From Nannochloropsis oceanica (lineage: Eukaryota; Sar; Eustigmatophyceae; Eustigmatales; Monodopsidaceae): a stretch of 64,000 bases of DNA. Positions 33,940 to 45,448 of the stretch are shown in pieces. The notes beneath the pieces are model-generated. The model ran no database searches. It was not told the DNA's origin and saw only the letters and a list, made by a program, of their open reading frames with translations. Position numbers and translations under genes: made by a program. The first letter of the stretch is position 1. Each line of letters opens with the position of its first letter. Where the stretch lies: NCBI GenBank assembly GCA_004519485.1, contig CP038110.1, positions 186,001 to 250,000 on the forward strand, in the 5' to 3' direction.

Positions 33940-36900
33940 TTACAAAGTCTGTGGCGCCTGCAAACTAGCCAACCCTTGCTTAAGCACATTTAGTAAAGTA
34001 GCACTCATCATAGCATCGTCACAATTCACCTTTAAAGTCAGCATCTCTCCCCCTTCCTCAATCGACACTTGAACCACAATCCTCTCACTCTCCCCCACCC
34101 TACCCCCACTCTTCTTTCGATGCAATAATGCTGCAAAAATCGCCCGTCCCTCTTCCTGCCATTCAGCAGGAGAGGACACCCAGGCCAAGTTCGCTGCCTG
34201 TAGCACCTTGTTTGGCACCCCCCCTGTATCAGCGCGCAAAGCTGGAGGTAAAGGAAAAGAAGCTTTGCCCTCGTGGAACCCCCCCGTGAGCGAGCGTTGG
34301 ATCTCTTCGGCCTCTGCTTGGGAGACGGAATGCGGCCTTAGAAGCTCCTCCGGGGGCAAGACGACCGTGACTGGATACGGCCCTCCACGATCGGTGGCAA
34401 ATTGCAATTTGATGCTTTCCCCCGCTCCCTCCCCCCCTACCTGGACGCTCACCCTTACCTCCACTGTCGCTCCTACGTCCAGCACAGGCACCTCAGGAAA
34501 CGGAGTGAGACGACTGAAATCAGAGGCGGCCGCCGTGGAGACCTTGATTCGCCGCATGGGCCCTTCGCGCTTGTTGCTTAGGGAGAGTAAGAGCGTGCAA
34601 GCGCTGCTCGCCGGAGCGTCTTCCCTAGTGAAGCAGAAGTCGACGGCCAGTCCCCCCCCAACCTCATGACGTAGGAGCTTTCGCGAAACAGAGAGCACCC
34701 TGGTACTGCTGCGGCTGGTGCTGGTACTGATGGACGCCGCGCCCATTCCTTGCATCAGGCTTAGAATCTGTTCATGTGCCTGGCTGGTGCCTTTACGACT
34801 ATTATGTGCATGCGCATTTGGAGAGGACACTTTCTTGGCCGTTGCATAAGCCTCCAAGTCCAGCAACGAGCTCTCCGCCGATCCTTGCTGCATGGGACGT
34901 GCGACTTTGCTGTCTTCTGCTGATCCTACCCTTACGTCTCTACCATCACCACCACCACCAGACAGCACCCCGAATCCCAACTCATCGTACCCTTCTCGTC
35001 GACTTTCATCAAGATCGTTCCCCGCATTCTCTTCTTCTTCCTCTTCATCCTCATCCTCCTCCTCCTCCTCCCTCTCGTCGATCTCCGAGCCGCTTGAATA
35101 TCCATTCGCGCTGCTCCCTTGACTACTGCTCTGATCTTCTTCCCCCTGCTCGTCTGATGACGAAAGACTGACTCCTCTTGTCACAGATGGCACCACGGCA
35201 GATGATAATGGTATTGCTCTCCTCCTCCTTTCAGCCTCTTCCTTCTCTTCATCTTCGTCTGACGAACTGCTGTACGATGAGCCACTACGACTCCCTCCTG
35301 AAGAAGAGTAAGACGATCCACTCCATTCTTCCTCCTCTGACAACCCCATTCCGTCCGAGTAAAACTCAGAGCCCTCGCTCCCCACATCCTCCATCGCCCT
35401 TCCTCTCTTTCCCCCATCCCCCCTCAACACCTCCACCGACTGTTGCTCCTCAACCGCAGGGCCGTTGGGCGCATCCCTCACGGATGGATCAGGGGCCAAG
35501 CTCACCCAGTCGGGCAGTTCTTCATAACCCTGCACCTTGTGATTCAACATCCAGGACAAGGAGGAGATGGTCAAGTGAGGCATGCCCTCCATCGCCACCG
35601 GCCCCACCGAGGTCAACGGCGGGAGTTTCGTCTGGAGGAAGACCTCTTCGGCCTTTGCACGCAAGGCGACCAACGCCGCGATATCTGCCCCTCCTGCTCC
35701 ACCTGTCCCGCCTGCCGCTAAACCCAAGCTGGCCGTCAAGAGTCGGGTGCGGTCTCTCAGGTCGTAGTTGGTGTCAAAGCGAGCCACCTCCAGCACATAC
35801 CGGACCAGCTTGGTGACTGCATTCTCTTCCTCCTCTTCTTCTTCCACTTCCTGCAATCCTCCTCTTCCCTCCGTTCTCTTTCTCTTCTTCTCTCGCGAAA
35901 GGTAAAGTTGAAGCTTCAGGGCCAGATTTACAATCTGCATCTTCACCTGTGGTTCTTCCTCCGGAAACGACTGAGCAAGAAGACGCAGCAAATCAGGCGC
36001 TGCAGGGCCAACAAACCGCAAAAACTCCCCCACGATCCATACTAGGGACGCTCGCGCCGGGGGAGGGACTTGCTTACCCTTTTCCTTTAACAGGACATGT
36101 GCCAGCTGCCGCACCACCCTTGCCTGCTCCTCCTCCTCGATGTGAGCCCCCTTTTTATTCTGCTGCAGAAGCTGCCGTACAACGATCACGGCTTGCCCCG
36201 CTACTTTCTCTGAGCGAATACATGCAAGCAGGGACATGAGGCCGTTCAAGCACTTGGCTGCCACCTCAGGCTGGGCATCCGCCACCCTCCCAACTGCCCG
36301 CACCGTCGCACATACAAAATCCTTATCGGCGTGCTTCACATACGACTGCAACTCCTTCAAAACGAGACTTACCGTGCCGGCGTCCGTCAAAGCTGTCAAA
36401 ATATCCAATTTCAATGTACGACAAAACGAGGGGTCCGTCGCAGGTTTTACAAAGAAGTCTTGTAGGAATGGCCGAAACATCGCGGGTCTCTCTTGCGCCA
36501 TCGATGCAATCGCTTTCAATACCACAAAGGCTATCTCCCTCCGATTCCTCAAGATCCGCACCAGGGATTTACCGAGTTGTGCGGCGGTGAAGTCGCTTTG
36601 GGTGCCACAGTAGTAGTGGAGAGTGGCCACAGCGAGGACGACCCCGCAATTTCGGCTTTTGAGGAGGGGAAGGGAGGAACGCAGTAGGAGCCTGTGGTCA
36701 GGGTCGAGGTCAGCGGCATCTAGCTCGGCGTCAACACTATGGTAGCGTGGGGGCGGCTGGGAGCCCACGGGGCAAGTGGGCATGTTCAGCATCATAAACT
36801 GCTGCCGCTGCTGCTGCTGCTGCTGCTGGTGGTGGGGCTCGTAGACCTCTACGTCTTCCTCCTCACTCATGTCCTCTTCGTCGGAATAGAAGGCCTTCTT

Positions 36901-37946
36901 CACCACCCTTCGCCTGATTTTCGCCGGTGCCTTGCCTGTCGTCGCTGCTGCTCCTCCTGCTGCCCCTCCTGCCACTGCTGCCGCCACAGCCGCTGCACCC
37001 GAGGCTGAGGAGGAAGCCCGCTGCTGGGCCTGGGCCAGGACGACCGCACGAGCATGAGGGGCAGGGTCACAGAATTGTGTGCGGACGTATCGCGTCAAGA
37101 CGGCAAGCACGGAGATCTGAGTCCATTCGTCCATATCTGCGAGTAGATGGCAGAGCTTGCGGTAGCATCGATGCAGGAGTTCGTAATTGGTTGGGCAGAC
37201 TTCGTTGAGGGCCGCGACGGCTGCGCCTAGCACCATGGTTGAGGAGTCTTTCAAGAGCTTATCTAAGGCTTGGATGAGGGCGGGGAGTTGGGAGTCGTCC
37301 ACGACGTAGATCTTGGGGACGGCGGTGGCTGCGCAGCGGCGGACGTAGGGTGAGGAGTCAGATGCACATTTAAAGACGGCCAAGAGCTGGATTTGAATGA
37401 TGTCGGGGACGCGGATAGAAGTCATGACGCGCAGGGCTAGGGCACGAATGAGCTGGTTGGCGGCGGCGAGGTCTTTCTGGAAGGAGTTGATGGAGAGCAG
37501 AGCGAGTTCCCGGCAGGTGGGGGTGGCGTCGGCGTAGTGGACTAAATACATGTATACCATCTTTTTGACTTCAACGGCCCGGGCTACCACGTTCTTCACC
37601 ACGTCGGGGAAGAATTCTGACATATCGCGGCCTGAATGTTGGGAATGGGAATTGTGAGATTGAGGGAGAGGGAGGGCTTGGAGTGAAGAGAGGGATCAGG
37701 GGGCTTTGCTATTTTATTTTATTATATTTTTTTACGCACCTTTGCTCATGTTGGCCAGCAGAAATTTCATGCCTTTCGACTTCTCTGCTTCTTTATTCGA
37801 GGCCAAGTAAGCACGCACCTGTAGAAGGATGTAAGAAGGGTCAGTACTAGCCTTCCGGCCTTCTTCACGGCATGTAACGCTAGACTTACCTTGGTGGCAT
37901 TCATGCTCTCCTCAAAGAAGTGCGCGTCTCCTAAACTGCTCGACAT
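33940..37946 (-). CDS. AP3B1: AP-3 adaptor complex beta subunit
   Basis: Three exons (37946-37890, 37818-37740, 37631-33940; phases 0 and 1) give 1275 residues. The two small 5' exons read MSSSLGDAHFFEESMNATK and VRAYLASNKEAEKSKGMKFL, and lead into SEFFPDVVKNVVARAVEVKK and MVYMYLVHYA, the adaptin N-terminal solenoid. Later family marks are DPDHRLLLRSSLPLLKSRN, ARASLVWIVGEF, YDLRDRTRLL and DWVSLAPDPSVRD. The hinge (about residues 760-930) is Ser/Glu-rich, as in AP-3 beta, and the ear domain follows. It sorts cargo from endosomes to lysosome/vacuole-like organelles. The 573-bp upstream spacer is shared with UTP18. Confidence 0.95.
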
Positions 37947-38519
37947 GACTAGTTTATATGGTGCTGGAGAGACGAGACGTGCAAGGAACGGAGAGATGGC
38001 GGCAACTGCTGGGTAAAAAATACCGCACTACCAGTCGCTGGTAACTTGTACGTCAGCACCAGCTCTGTCTATCGATGAAGGCGCATCACGTGAGCGCAAT
38101 GAGTATGCACTGAAGTTGATGGGGTGGTCGACGACGCTACAGGATGTGCATGGCTGCCTTGCCAAACCCGATTGCAGGCGGTTGCTTGCTCACCACCCAG
38201 CTGGCGAGCAGCGGCCCCGCAAGCTCCGGCCCCGGCTCCTTATCGCTTCGCGACCTATCTAGGGGGGGGTGCGACGTCTGTGTATGAAAATGTGCCGGTG
38301 TTGATTTGCGCCCCCCTCAGGTTGTTTCAGTGACCCCGCTCCGGAATGCAATACAGAACATGGCCGTCTCGCGGCGAGCGCGATGATGAGGCCGTCTCTG
38401 ATGATGATGGTGGGGATGCCGTTAGATACTGTCCATCTATTTTACGGTTTTACACCCAGTGTGGCGGGTCTATTCAAGTCCCGATATCCTCTATATAGAC
38501 AGTACAGGAGCAATCTTTC
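37947..38519. promoter_or_regulatory. Divergent promoter of AP-3 beta and UTP18
   Basis: 573 bp. A TATATAG lies at about 38493, only some 25 bp before the UTP18 ATG; if it is a TATA box, the 5' UTR would be very short or absent. No gene seen. Confidence 0.35.
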
Positions 38520-40349
38520 ATGCCAGGCGCCCACAGGTCCGGCCGGCGTGGCAATGGAGAGGGAGGTGCCAAGGCAGAGAGTCGGCGGCAGGAGATGAAC
38601 GAAGGTGATGCTGCCGTGCCTGCTCAAGATGAGGAGGACACATCGCCCTTGTTCTATCTGGACCGGGAAGAGTCGGTGGAAGTGGAAGGGTTCGAGCAAG
38701 AGGAGGAGGGCAACGTCGTACCCAAGCAGCTCAAGCGCCAGAAGAAGCAAGGAGAGATGCAACGGCGGCGGCAGGGAAAGATTACTGAGGCCGACAAGGA
38801 CGAGGAAGAATGCATGCTGGAACGTTTGGTATTTGGCGCACGGGATACGGCTGTGCTCTTTAACGATCAAGAAGCTGCTTTCCAAGACGACAGATGCCTG
38901 GGTTGTCGTGCAGTAGCGAAGTTTGCACGGGCGCCTGCCTGGCAAGACGATGACGACGAGGCGGTGCGTGTGAACATTGCGAGCAAGGACCGACTGCGGA
39001 AGTTGCGTCGGCAGCCCGACGAGAAGGATATCAGTGGGGCAGACTACCAGGAGCGGCTGCGGGCGCGCTTCCAAGAAAGCAGTAAGATGGCGCTGGACTG
39101 GGCGACCTTGCCTCGGACGCCTGCGGACGACGCAGCAGAAGGGAATAGAGGGAGGCATCGTCGTCGGCAAGGAGAGTGGAGAGGAGATACAAGTGAGGAA
39201 GAAGGAGATAACGGGGAGGAAGGAGACAAGCAGGAGTATGATGATGATTTTGGTGGTTTGTTTCGAAGCACCGCGCCCTTGGTGCTGGGTGCTGGTGGGA
39301 ATGGCGGTAACGAAAAACTGCAGCCGGAGACCTTGGAGGTGGTACGTTGCAGGGACGCCAACATGCAAGAACCCTCCAAGGCCATGGTTCAAGCGGTACA
39401 ATTTCATCCCTCGACGGGCGGATTGTTGTTTACGGCGGGCTTGGACAAGACACTGCGATTTTTTCAGGTGGATGGGAAGAGGAACGAAAAGGTGGCTGGG
39501 GTGTTTTTCCCTGACCTGCCCATCCTGTCGGCTTCTTTCGTGGATCCGTCGAGGGCTGGTGAATTTGAACAGGTGGTGGTGAGTGGGAGAAGGCCTTTTT
39601 TTTATTGGTATGACACCGTTTCGGGAACGGCTGTGAGGGTTCATCGATTGATAGGACGAGAAGAAAAGAGCTTGGAGAGGTTCGTGGCTTCTCCGGATGG
39701 GCAGTGGCTGGCATTCACGGGTAAGGACGGGTATATCATATTGGTGGGCGCAAAGAGCAAGCAGTGGGCTGGGGAGTTCAAGATGAATGGGACGGCGCGA
39801 TCTATGTCGTTCAGTGCGGATGGCCAGCATCTGCTCGCCTCGGGGGGCGACGCCGTTGTGTACCGATGGGATTTGCGCTCGACCCGATGCCTCGCTCGGT
39901 TCCACAACGAGGGAGGAACGGTTACTTCAGCCTTGGCTGCTTCGTTGGCGGGTATGACAGCCGTGGGGGCCGAAAGTGGAGTGGTGAATCTATACGAGGA
40001 CTCCGACGTGTTGGGAAGGGTGGAGAGGGAGGGAGGGCTGGCATTGGCGCGACATGCCTCAACTGCCTTGCCACCCACCAAGGCGCTGACCCACTTGACG
40101 ACCACGGTAGACTCGCTGGCTTTCAATCATGACGGGCAGCTGTTGGCGATGGCGTCGAAGTGGGATCGGGACGCCCTGCGGGTGGTGCACGTGCCCTCTC
40201 GCACGGTGTATGCGAACTGGCCGACGGGGCAGACGCCTGTAAGGTATCCGTCTGCACTGGCTTTCAGTCCGAATAGTGGGATGCTCGCAGTGGGGAATGA
40301 TAGGGGGCGGGTGTTACTGTATCGGTTGAAACATTACGATAGAGCGTGA
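38520..40349 (+). CDS. UTP18: U3 snoRNA-associated protein 18 (WD40)
   Basis: A single exon of 609 residues. The acidic/basic N-terminal half includes LERLVFGARDTAVLF, a conserved UTP18 box, and RLRARFQESSKMALDWA. From about residue 275 a WD40 propeller follows: MVQAVQFHPSTGGLLFTAGL, DKTLRFFQVDG, FVASPDGQWLAFTGKDG, SMSFSADGQHLLASGGD and LAFSPNSGMLAVGNDRG. UTP18 is a UtpB subunit of the small-subunit processome in the nucleolus and recruits the exosome helicase Mtr4 through its N-terminus in yeast. The start is the first ATG of the frame. Confidence 0.93.
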   Translation: MPGAHRSGRRGNGEGGAKAESRRQEMNEGDAAVPAQDEEDTSPLFYLDREESVEVEGFEQEEEGNVVPKQLKRQKKQGEMQRRRQGKITEADKDEEECMLERLVFGARDTAVLFNDQEAAFQDDRCLGCRAVAKFARAPAWQDDDDEAVRVNIASKDRLRKLRRQPDEKDISGADYQERLRARFQESSKMALDWATLPRTPADDAAEGNRGRHRRRQGEWRGDTSEEEGDNGEEGDKQEYDDDFGGLFRSTAPLVLGAGGNGGNEKLQPETLEVVRCRDANMQEPSKAMVQAVQFHPSTGGLLFTAGLDKTLRFFQVDGKRNEKVAGVFFPDLPILSASFVDPSRAGEFEQVVVSGRRPFFYWYDTVSGTAVRVHRLIGREEKSLERFVASPDGQWLAFTGKDGYIILVGAKSKQWAGEFKMNGTARSMSFSADGQHLLASGGDAVVYRWDLRSTRCLARFHNEGGTVTSALAASLAGMTAVGAESGVVNLYEDSDVLGRVEREGGLALARHASTALPPTKALTHLTTTVDSLAFNHDGQLLAMASKWDRDALRVVHVPSRTVYANWPTGQTPVRYPSALAFSPNSGMLAVGNDRGRVLLYRLKHYDRA

Positions 40350-40968
40350 GGAGCTTGGCCATCTGTCCAGCCACCATTATTTGATTTCATCCTTTTTCCG
40401 TCCGTCGATCAAGTTTTCTTGCGGCATCTTGATACGCATTGGAAAAGAAAGGGAGAGACTGCATGCATAAAGCGTGTGTGTTATCTTGAGAAGGAGAAGG
40501 TGAGTCTTTAGAAAGAAAGTCCCGTTGTGTAATTTTGCTGGGGGACTGGGGGAAATACTTTTTCCAACTCTGGTTGCTTTTTACTTTGATTTTGACCACT
40601 CATCCGCTTTATCTACTTGACTGAGTCAATCCGCAACTGCTCAGCGGGTGAAATATGCTGCTGCTTGACCCGTGAGAGATGCTGATATTTCCTGATGGTT
40701 CCACCACCTACAGTCTTTTGCCTCGGCACGCCCCCAGCCTCGCTCTTCATGCCACACACAGCTTCAAATGACACTCTCAAGCACCCCTCACAATCTAAAT
40801 AGCTATATTCATATATTTTCAGCGCCATTATTTGTGCTGACTTCTCTTTTGTACATGTCTAATATTTCAAAATCTCTGCTTTTGGGGTATGCTTCAAGTA
40901 TTTCCCTTCGTTGGGCGTCTCATCCCCGGCTCCTTCCCCACCTTCCTCTCCTCTCTCTCCTCATCTAT
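40350..40968. other. Tail-to-tail spacer with TGACTGAGTCA
   Basis: 620 bp between UTP18 and the copper transporter. It holds one imperfect palindrome TGACTGAGTCA near 40618 but, lying downstream of both genes, it is unlikely to act as a promoter site. No gene seen. Confidence 0.4.
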
Positions 40969-41777
40969 CTAGTGGAAACTCCCAATGTCCACCAGATTGT
41001 GCAAGAAATCGGAGGCGAAAACTAAATGCCCCACTCCCTCCCCCACCAAGATTGCCAGAATAATGCCGACATTGAAGCTCATCGCCAGCAGCATCACCAA
41101 GAGAGACGAGCCACTCAGCAAGGCAAAATACGCCGTCAAAACTAAGCGGGCGTGGAGGCTGATCGAGTTCCCTAGCCTGCCGAAGGCTTCTTCGGAAAGT
41201 TGGTGTCGCAATTGGGCGGGCCTGTATTCAGTCTCTCCCTTAGCGTTCGTGTTTGTGGCGGAGGTCCCTCTTTTTATTCTCGTGAGCTGTTGGCTTTCCT
41301 CGTCGTTTGAGCTCTCTGCGAAAGTGGTGGACCCGTATGAAGATGACAGCGACCCGGGCTTGACGTTGCAGCACACGCCGCCCACCATCGAGGATGTCCG
41401 CTTCATGCCTGCGTCTGTGGACAGGGTGAGGAGACATTTGAGAAGAGGATTTGAGAAGAGGACAGGGAAGGGTGACTGGATGTGACTCAATATGAGGATC
41501 GCGCAATAATTCAAAGATGTGTACCTGCATCTTGCTCTGCCAGCCGCAAAATCAGCTTGGTCTTGTGCATCATGAGCAGGTGCCGCAGGAAGCAGAACAA
41601 GGCGATGACGGCCAAACTCGCAGAGTACGTCCCGCAAGTCTGAATGTCCCACGCCGATACGAAGATCTTGCCAACGCGGCAGGTGCACTTGAGAGTCAGG
41701 TCCATAGCCATGGGCATCGCCAGGGGCATGCTGTCGTCCATGCCTGCCATGCCACCGCCGCCAGCACTGTGATCCAT
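40969..41777 (-). CDS. Ctr-type copper transporter
   Basis: Two exons, 41777-41525 and 41414-40969, phase 1, 232 residues. A Met-rich N-terminus (MAGMDDSMPLAMPMAMD) can bind Cu(I) outside the membrane. Three membrane segments are seen: one at about 50-71 (SASLAVIALFCFLRHLLMM), a second with the MxxxM filter (LLVMLLAMSFN), and a third with GxxxG packing (VGEGVGHLVFA). These are the hallmarks of Ctr/COPT high-affinity copper uptake proteins, which form trimers. The loop after the first segment is long (about 80 residues) and charged, as in many family members. Confidence 0.92.
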
Positions 41778-42251
41778 CTGTCCTTGTTGTTCCTGTGGGA
41801 TATAGGGTGCGGAGGTTTTGAGATTCTTACTTAGTCTACTGTTCTGGCATACCGCCGCGGCAACCGTGCATGTAAGAGGAGTGGACCTTTAAGCATGCAG
41901 CATTCTGCTCCCAGTACAGGCTAAGTGATGATCATTCAATCCACACGACAATAGGGAATGTGTGCGCTGATTTGGGTCCAAAAACATTTGAGTCCGCGAA
42001 AATTTCTTGGGGTTCCACTTGGCCGAGAGGTCGGTTCGAATGTGAGCGAGCAACCGCGAACATGGTTTGCTACCCAAAGATTGATTTGCCACCCCGAAGG
42101 TTGCTTCATTGATCAATGCATGGCTGCAATACACATGATTCTATCTAATGCATTCTGGCAAAATAGTACTTGATCAAATACGTCTTCCTGATCACCTACA
42201 GGGGGCGGAACTTTCACGTGCTGCACCAGCAGTGTCCTGCCTGCCAGCGTA
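41778..42251. other. Spacer between copper transporter and transposon remnant
   Basis: 474 bp, the promoter side of the copper transporter. No clear terminal inverted repeat of the neighbouring PIF/Harbinger element was found by eye. Confidence 0.35.
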
Positions 42252-43277
42252 TTGGACTTGATAGCACTCATCATCATGGACGTTACTGCGTTGAATCTCG
42301 AAGCTTTACAGACAACCGAGGAGGAAGAGGCCCAGGAGACACTTGAACTCCTAGACACACTAGAAACTCTGCACACTCTGGAGCTTCTTGCACATTGGGA
42401 TCATCAAGGATCATCAAGAAAGACTCAGAATAGGTCGTAACAGCGCGGAATTCCTTGCCCGTCCGGGGGGGCGTGCCTCGGTCTCTGAACCTTGGGCGCG
42501 ACCACATGATAGACCACAGGACCTTAATCAAGCCATGAATAAGTGGAGCGATGATGACTGGTACCAAGAAGTCCGGTTCTCCAAGGAACAGTTCGAGTAC
42601 CTTTGCCAAGAATTGCATGTACCACTCGTCTTTCCCACTGAAAAACAACGGCAAGAAAGCTCTACGTAAGTGCACTCAATCTCTAGTAATATTACACCAC
42701 GAAGTTGGTATATTCATTACCAACCTGCCTCTCCCTACCCACAACGTCTCGCATAGATTTCGTAAAGTACGGATGCTGGATGGTCGCTTGGTGTTTGCCA
42801 TAACACTCAGTCGCCTAGCCCAACCGACGACAGTTAAAGGGCAGATGACACGCAAATGGGGCTACCACAGAATGGAGATAACTAAATGGACAAATGCGTG
42901 TATGGAATGTTTGATGGATACGTAAGTGCATACACATGTCGGAATCACGAGAGAGAGGTAATTCATTTTTTCCCCTAGGAACTGACTACTCCAGGTGGTC
43001 CTACCTCCTCACCATAAATGCCGACAGAATTGCAGTGTATCTGCCTGAATATGCGACAGCTGTAGGCAAGAAGATTGGAATGAACGATCCGTCGCTTTGT
43101 ACTATTTTTGGCTTTTTGGACGGATGTCTTGTGTAAGTAATCCAGGGAACGTCCTCATCCCCACGGTATGTACTCAGGTTACCTCATGAGTTCTCTGTCA
43201 CACACCCCAGAAAAGGATTGCATCATAATTGTTGTCATTCCTTTTCCATTAACGGTCTATGGAGCCGCACAAGATAA
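42252..43277 (+). mobile_element. Truncated PIF/Harbinger transposase gene
   Basis: Pieces joined by GT-AG introns of 91, 73 and 78 (or 45) bp at exons about 42252-42665, 42757-42921, 42995-43132 and 43211 (or 43178)-43277, phases kept. They show the Harbinger/HARBI1 order: WYQEVRFSKEQFEYLCQEL, MLDGRLVFAITLSRLAQPTT, RKWGYHRMEITKWTNACME, LPEYATAVGKK and FGFLDG with the first catalytic Asp, then KGLHHNCCHSFSINGL. The rest of the DDE core is missing, because a stop comes at 43277. A 10-bp tandem duplication at 42397-42416 shifts the frame in the first exon. It is a non-autonomous or dead copy. Confidence 0.75.
42397..42416 (+). repeat. 10-bp tandem duplication in the transposase exon
   Basis: GGATCATCAA occurs twice in a row. 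Upstream reads LLAHWDHQ in one frame; downstream reads DHQERLRIGRN in the next frame, so the duplication accounts for the frame change between the two halves of the exon. Confidence 0.85.
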
Positions 43278-43456
43278 GAATAGCGCACCGTGAAAGCCGC
43301 TAGCCCTCATCTGATTCTGTTAGACACCGCCCCGCTCTCAGTCCCTTCCATCACCTCTTGTCCCTTTACCCTTTCTGTAACAAAAACGCCTTTAACATAT
43401 ATAATTTTGGGTTTTCGAGTATGATTACATCTTCTTAATTTTATGCGTGTCGTGAT

Positions 43457-45175
43457 TCAACCTGCTCGCGTCCATATGGCAAACCGCGCGTCGTAGGAAG
43501 CCCGCGGCGTCGAGCCCTTTTTGTCAGAGGACCGCGCAGTCACCATCAAAGTGTCACTTATCGCCAGGACACGCAAAGTATGCGGAAGTCCCGTAGGCAA
43601 ACCAAACGTACTGGCCATCTTATCCTGCTCGCCATAATTGAGAACACGCGCAAGCGGGTCAAAAGTGTACTTCAGGTTTACGTCCCTTATGACCTCGAAT
43701 GGTGCTACGACCAGCTGGCCCGTGATAGTCCCGGCCACCGTTTCCACTCGCTGCCACACATTCAATTTAGTCAGAAATTGCACGTTCTCTTGATACGATG
43801 TCACGCGACAACGCCATCGGCCATCGAGTTCTTCTTCAGGCAATGGCGCCAATCTCCGCTTGGGTCCGCCGGCCGAGTCGTCGCTCCGCAAAATCTCTTG
43901 ATGGATAGCACGCAAAGCCGCATTTATGGTGTCAAAGCTTATCCCCACCCCTTGCGCGATGACAGCATCTTCCAAAAGCTCCAAGGCTTGAGCCACTGAC
44001 TCGATCCGTGGCTTGGTGGGCGCATCGTCGTAGTTGGAATTGCTACTCCCCTTCATATACAAACCATAGCTCCCGTCTATCTGTCCGGGAATATAGGCAA
44101 AGTTGATCATGTTGCGGGGGTTGACATTACTCTTAGAACCAAGTCCTAGCTTTTTCATCGCCTCCGCCCCTAGGTTGAGAGCCTTGGCCTTGACCCGCAA
44201 GTCTTTCACAGGCGAACTCCGCACTTGCGTGTAAATCTCCTGGGCTTCCTTGAATTCGTACAGCGCCTCGTAAGCCATTGCCAAATCCATAAGCGTCGAA
44301 GCCCCTAAGGCACTGCGCACCGAGCAAATTGTACGAAAGGGCAAGAGTACGTCTTTGGCGGCCTCGTACTCCCCGCGCAGCATGTATTTCCGTGCTTGTC
44401 CTCTTGCGACATTGATTCTCTCCTCGTCCTCCCTTTCCAAGGGGGTCAACACCGTTCCTTGCACTTCCTTCTTGTACTCGCGGACTTGGGCCATGAGGTT
44501 GTCGTACTTTGCTAGCCATTCCTTGTCGCCTTTAAGGCTCACGCCGCCTTCCGGAATATGGACGCCACCACCAAAAGCCTCAGGAATATTTTTGGGGCGC
44601 GCGAACTCCCCCCACGACGAGCTTTGTGGCTTGTACGTCTCAACGCCCTGGAATCGCTCTTCCACTTCCTGTTCCTGCTTCATTTTGCGCGAGAGATATG
44701 GGGACGGCTGCCCCTTGTTAGGCACGCTTGAAGAAGACGAGGATGACGGCTTGATTAGCCCCGCTTCTTTGGCCTTGAGGATCTTATCTACCAATGCCTG
44801 CTTTTCTTGCCGCTTTAAATTGTCGTACATTTCCTTGTCCTCAGCCGAGTAGTCTCCTAAATTCCCCACGGCAGCATCGCCATTCTTATCGTCATCGTAG
44901 TAAAAGTCCTCGTCAAGCGCATTGCTGCTGCCGGCTCCCTCTTCGACCAACCGATTGTAATCTCCTCCTCCTTCCTTGATCTTTTTCAGCCTCAGAAACT
45001 TGGCAATGCGCTCCTTATCCCCGGCACCATCTCGAGCGTGTAGAGGGCGGGTACGCTGTCGTGGTGCCGCGTAGGGGAAAATGAAGGCCAGGGCAATGTC
45101 GATGAGCAGGAGGAGTAGTGGTGTGAAGATGACAAGTCCTGCGCAGGATCGACGAGGTCGAAGCAGCCCCACCAT
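43457..45175 (-). CDS. Plastid TPR-like protein, function unknown
   Basis: A single exon of 572 residues from ATG 45175; the frame runs further upstream without an ATG. The N-terminus has LVIFTPLLLLLIDIALAFIF then PYAAPRQ, a strong signal plus plastid cleavage motif. A disordered acidic part follows, with a Ser run. At about residues 250-340 a TPR-like block (RINVARGQARKYMLRGEYEA, LMDLAMAYEALYEFKEAQEI) resembles plant plastid TPR proteins of unknown role such as At1g78915. The C-terminal 130 residues (ELDGRWRCRVTSYQENVQFL, LVVAPFEVIRDV) look like a beta-rich lipocalin/PAP-fibrillin-type domain. That last point is a weak match. Confidence 0.75.
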   Translation of the reverse strand: MVGLLRPRRSCAGLVIFTPLLLLLIDIALAFIFPYAAPRQRTRPLHARDGAGDKERIAKFLRLKKIKEGGGDYNRLVEEGAGSSNALDEDFYYDDDKNGDAAVGNLGDYSAEDKEMYDNLKRQEKQALVDKILKAKEAGLIKPSSSSSSSVPNKGQPSPYLSRKMKQEQEVEERFQGVETYKPQSSSWGEFARPKNIPEAFGGGVHIPEGGVSLKGDKEWLAKYDNLMAQVREYKKEVQGTVLTPLEREDEERINVARGQARKYMLRGEYEAAKDVLLPFRTICSVRSALGASTLMDLAMAYEALYEFKEAQEIYTQVRSSPVKDLRVKAKALNLGAEAMKKLGLGSKSNVNPRNMINFAYIPGQIDGSYGLYMKGSSNSNYDDAPTKPRIESVAQALELLEDAVIAQGVGISFDTINAALRAIHQEILRSDDSAGGPKRRLAPLPEEELDGRWRCRVTSYQENVQFLTKLNVWQRVETVAGTITGQLVVAPFEVIRDVNLKYTFDPLARVLNYGEQDKMASTFGLPTGLPHTLRVLAISDTLMVTARSSDKKGSTPRASYDARFAIWTRAG

Positions 45176-45448
45176 TCCGAGGCACCCGTCCAAGGGCAGG
45201 CTGTGCGGTAGTCGTGGTAATGTGGTGGTGTGCTGTGAGACAGAATGCTTGGAACTTAAAGCAAAGAGGGAATGCTGCTAGATCATCAGAAGTTTGTCGA
45301 CAGATGTGTCCAGATCGGCGTTGACGCTTCAAACCAATGCGCCAGGAGGTTAACTAACACCCCCGGATAAAAACCCTTCCTCACAATATTAAACGCCGCC
45401 ATCGGGTACCTCCTCGCCAATCAATCAAAAGAAAAAACAGGCAGCCTC

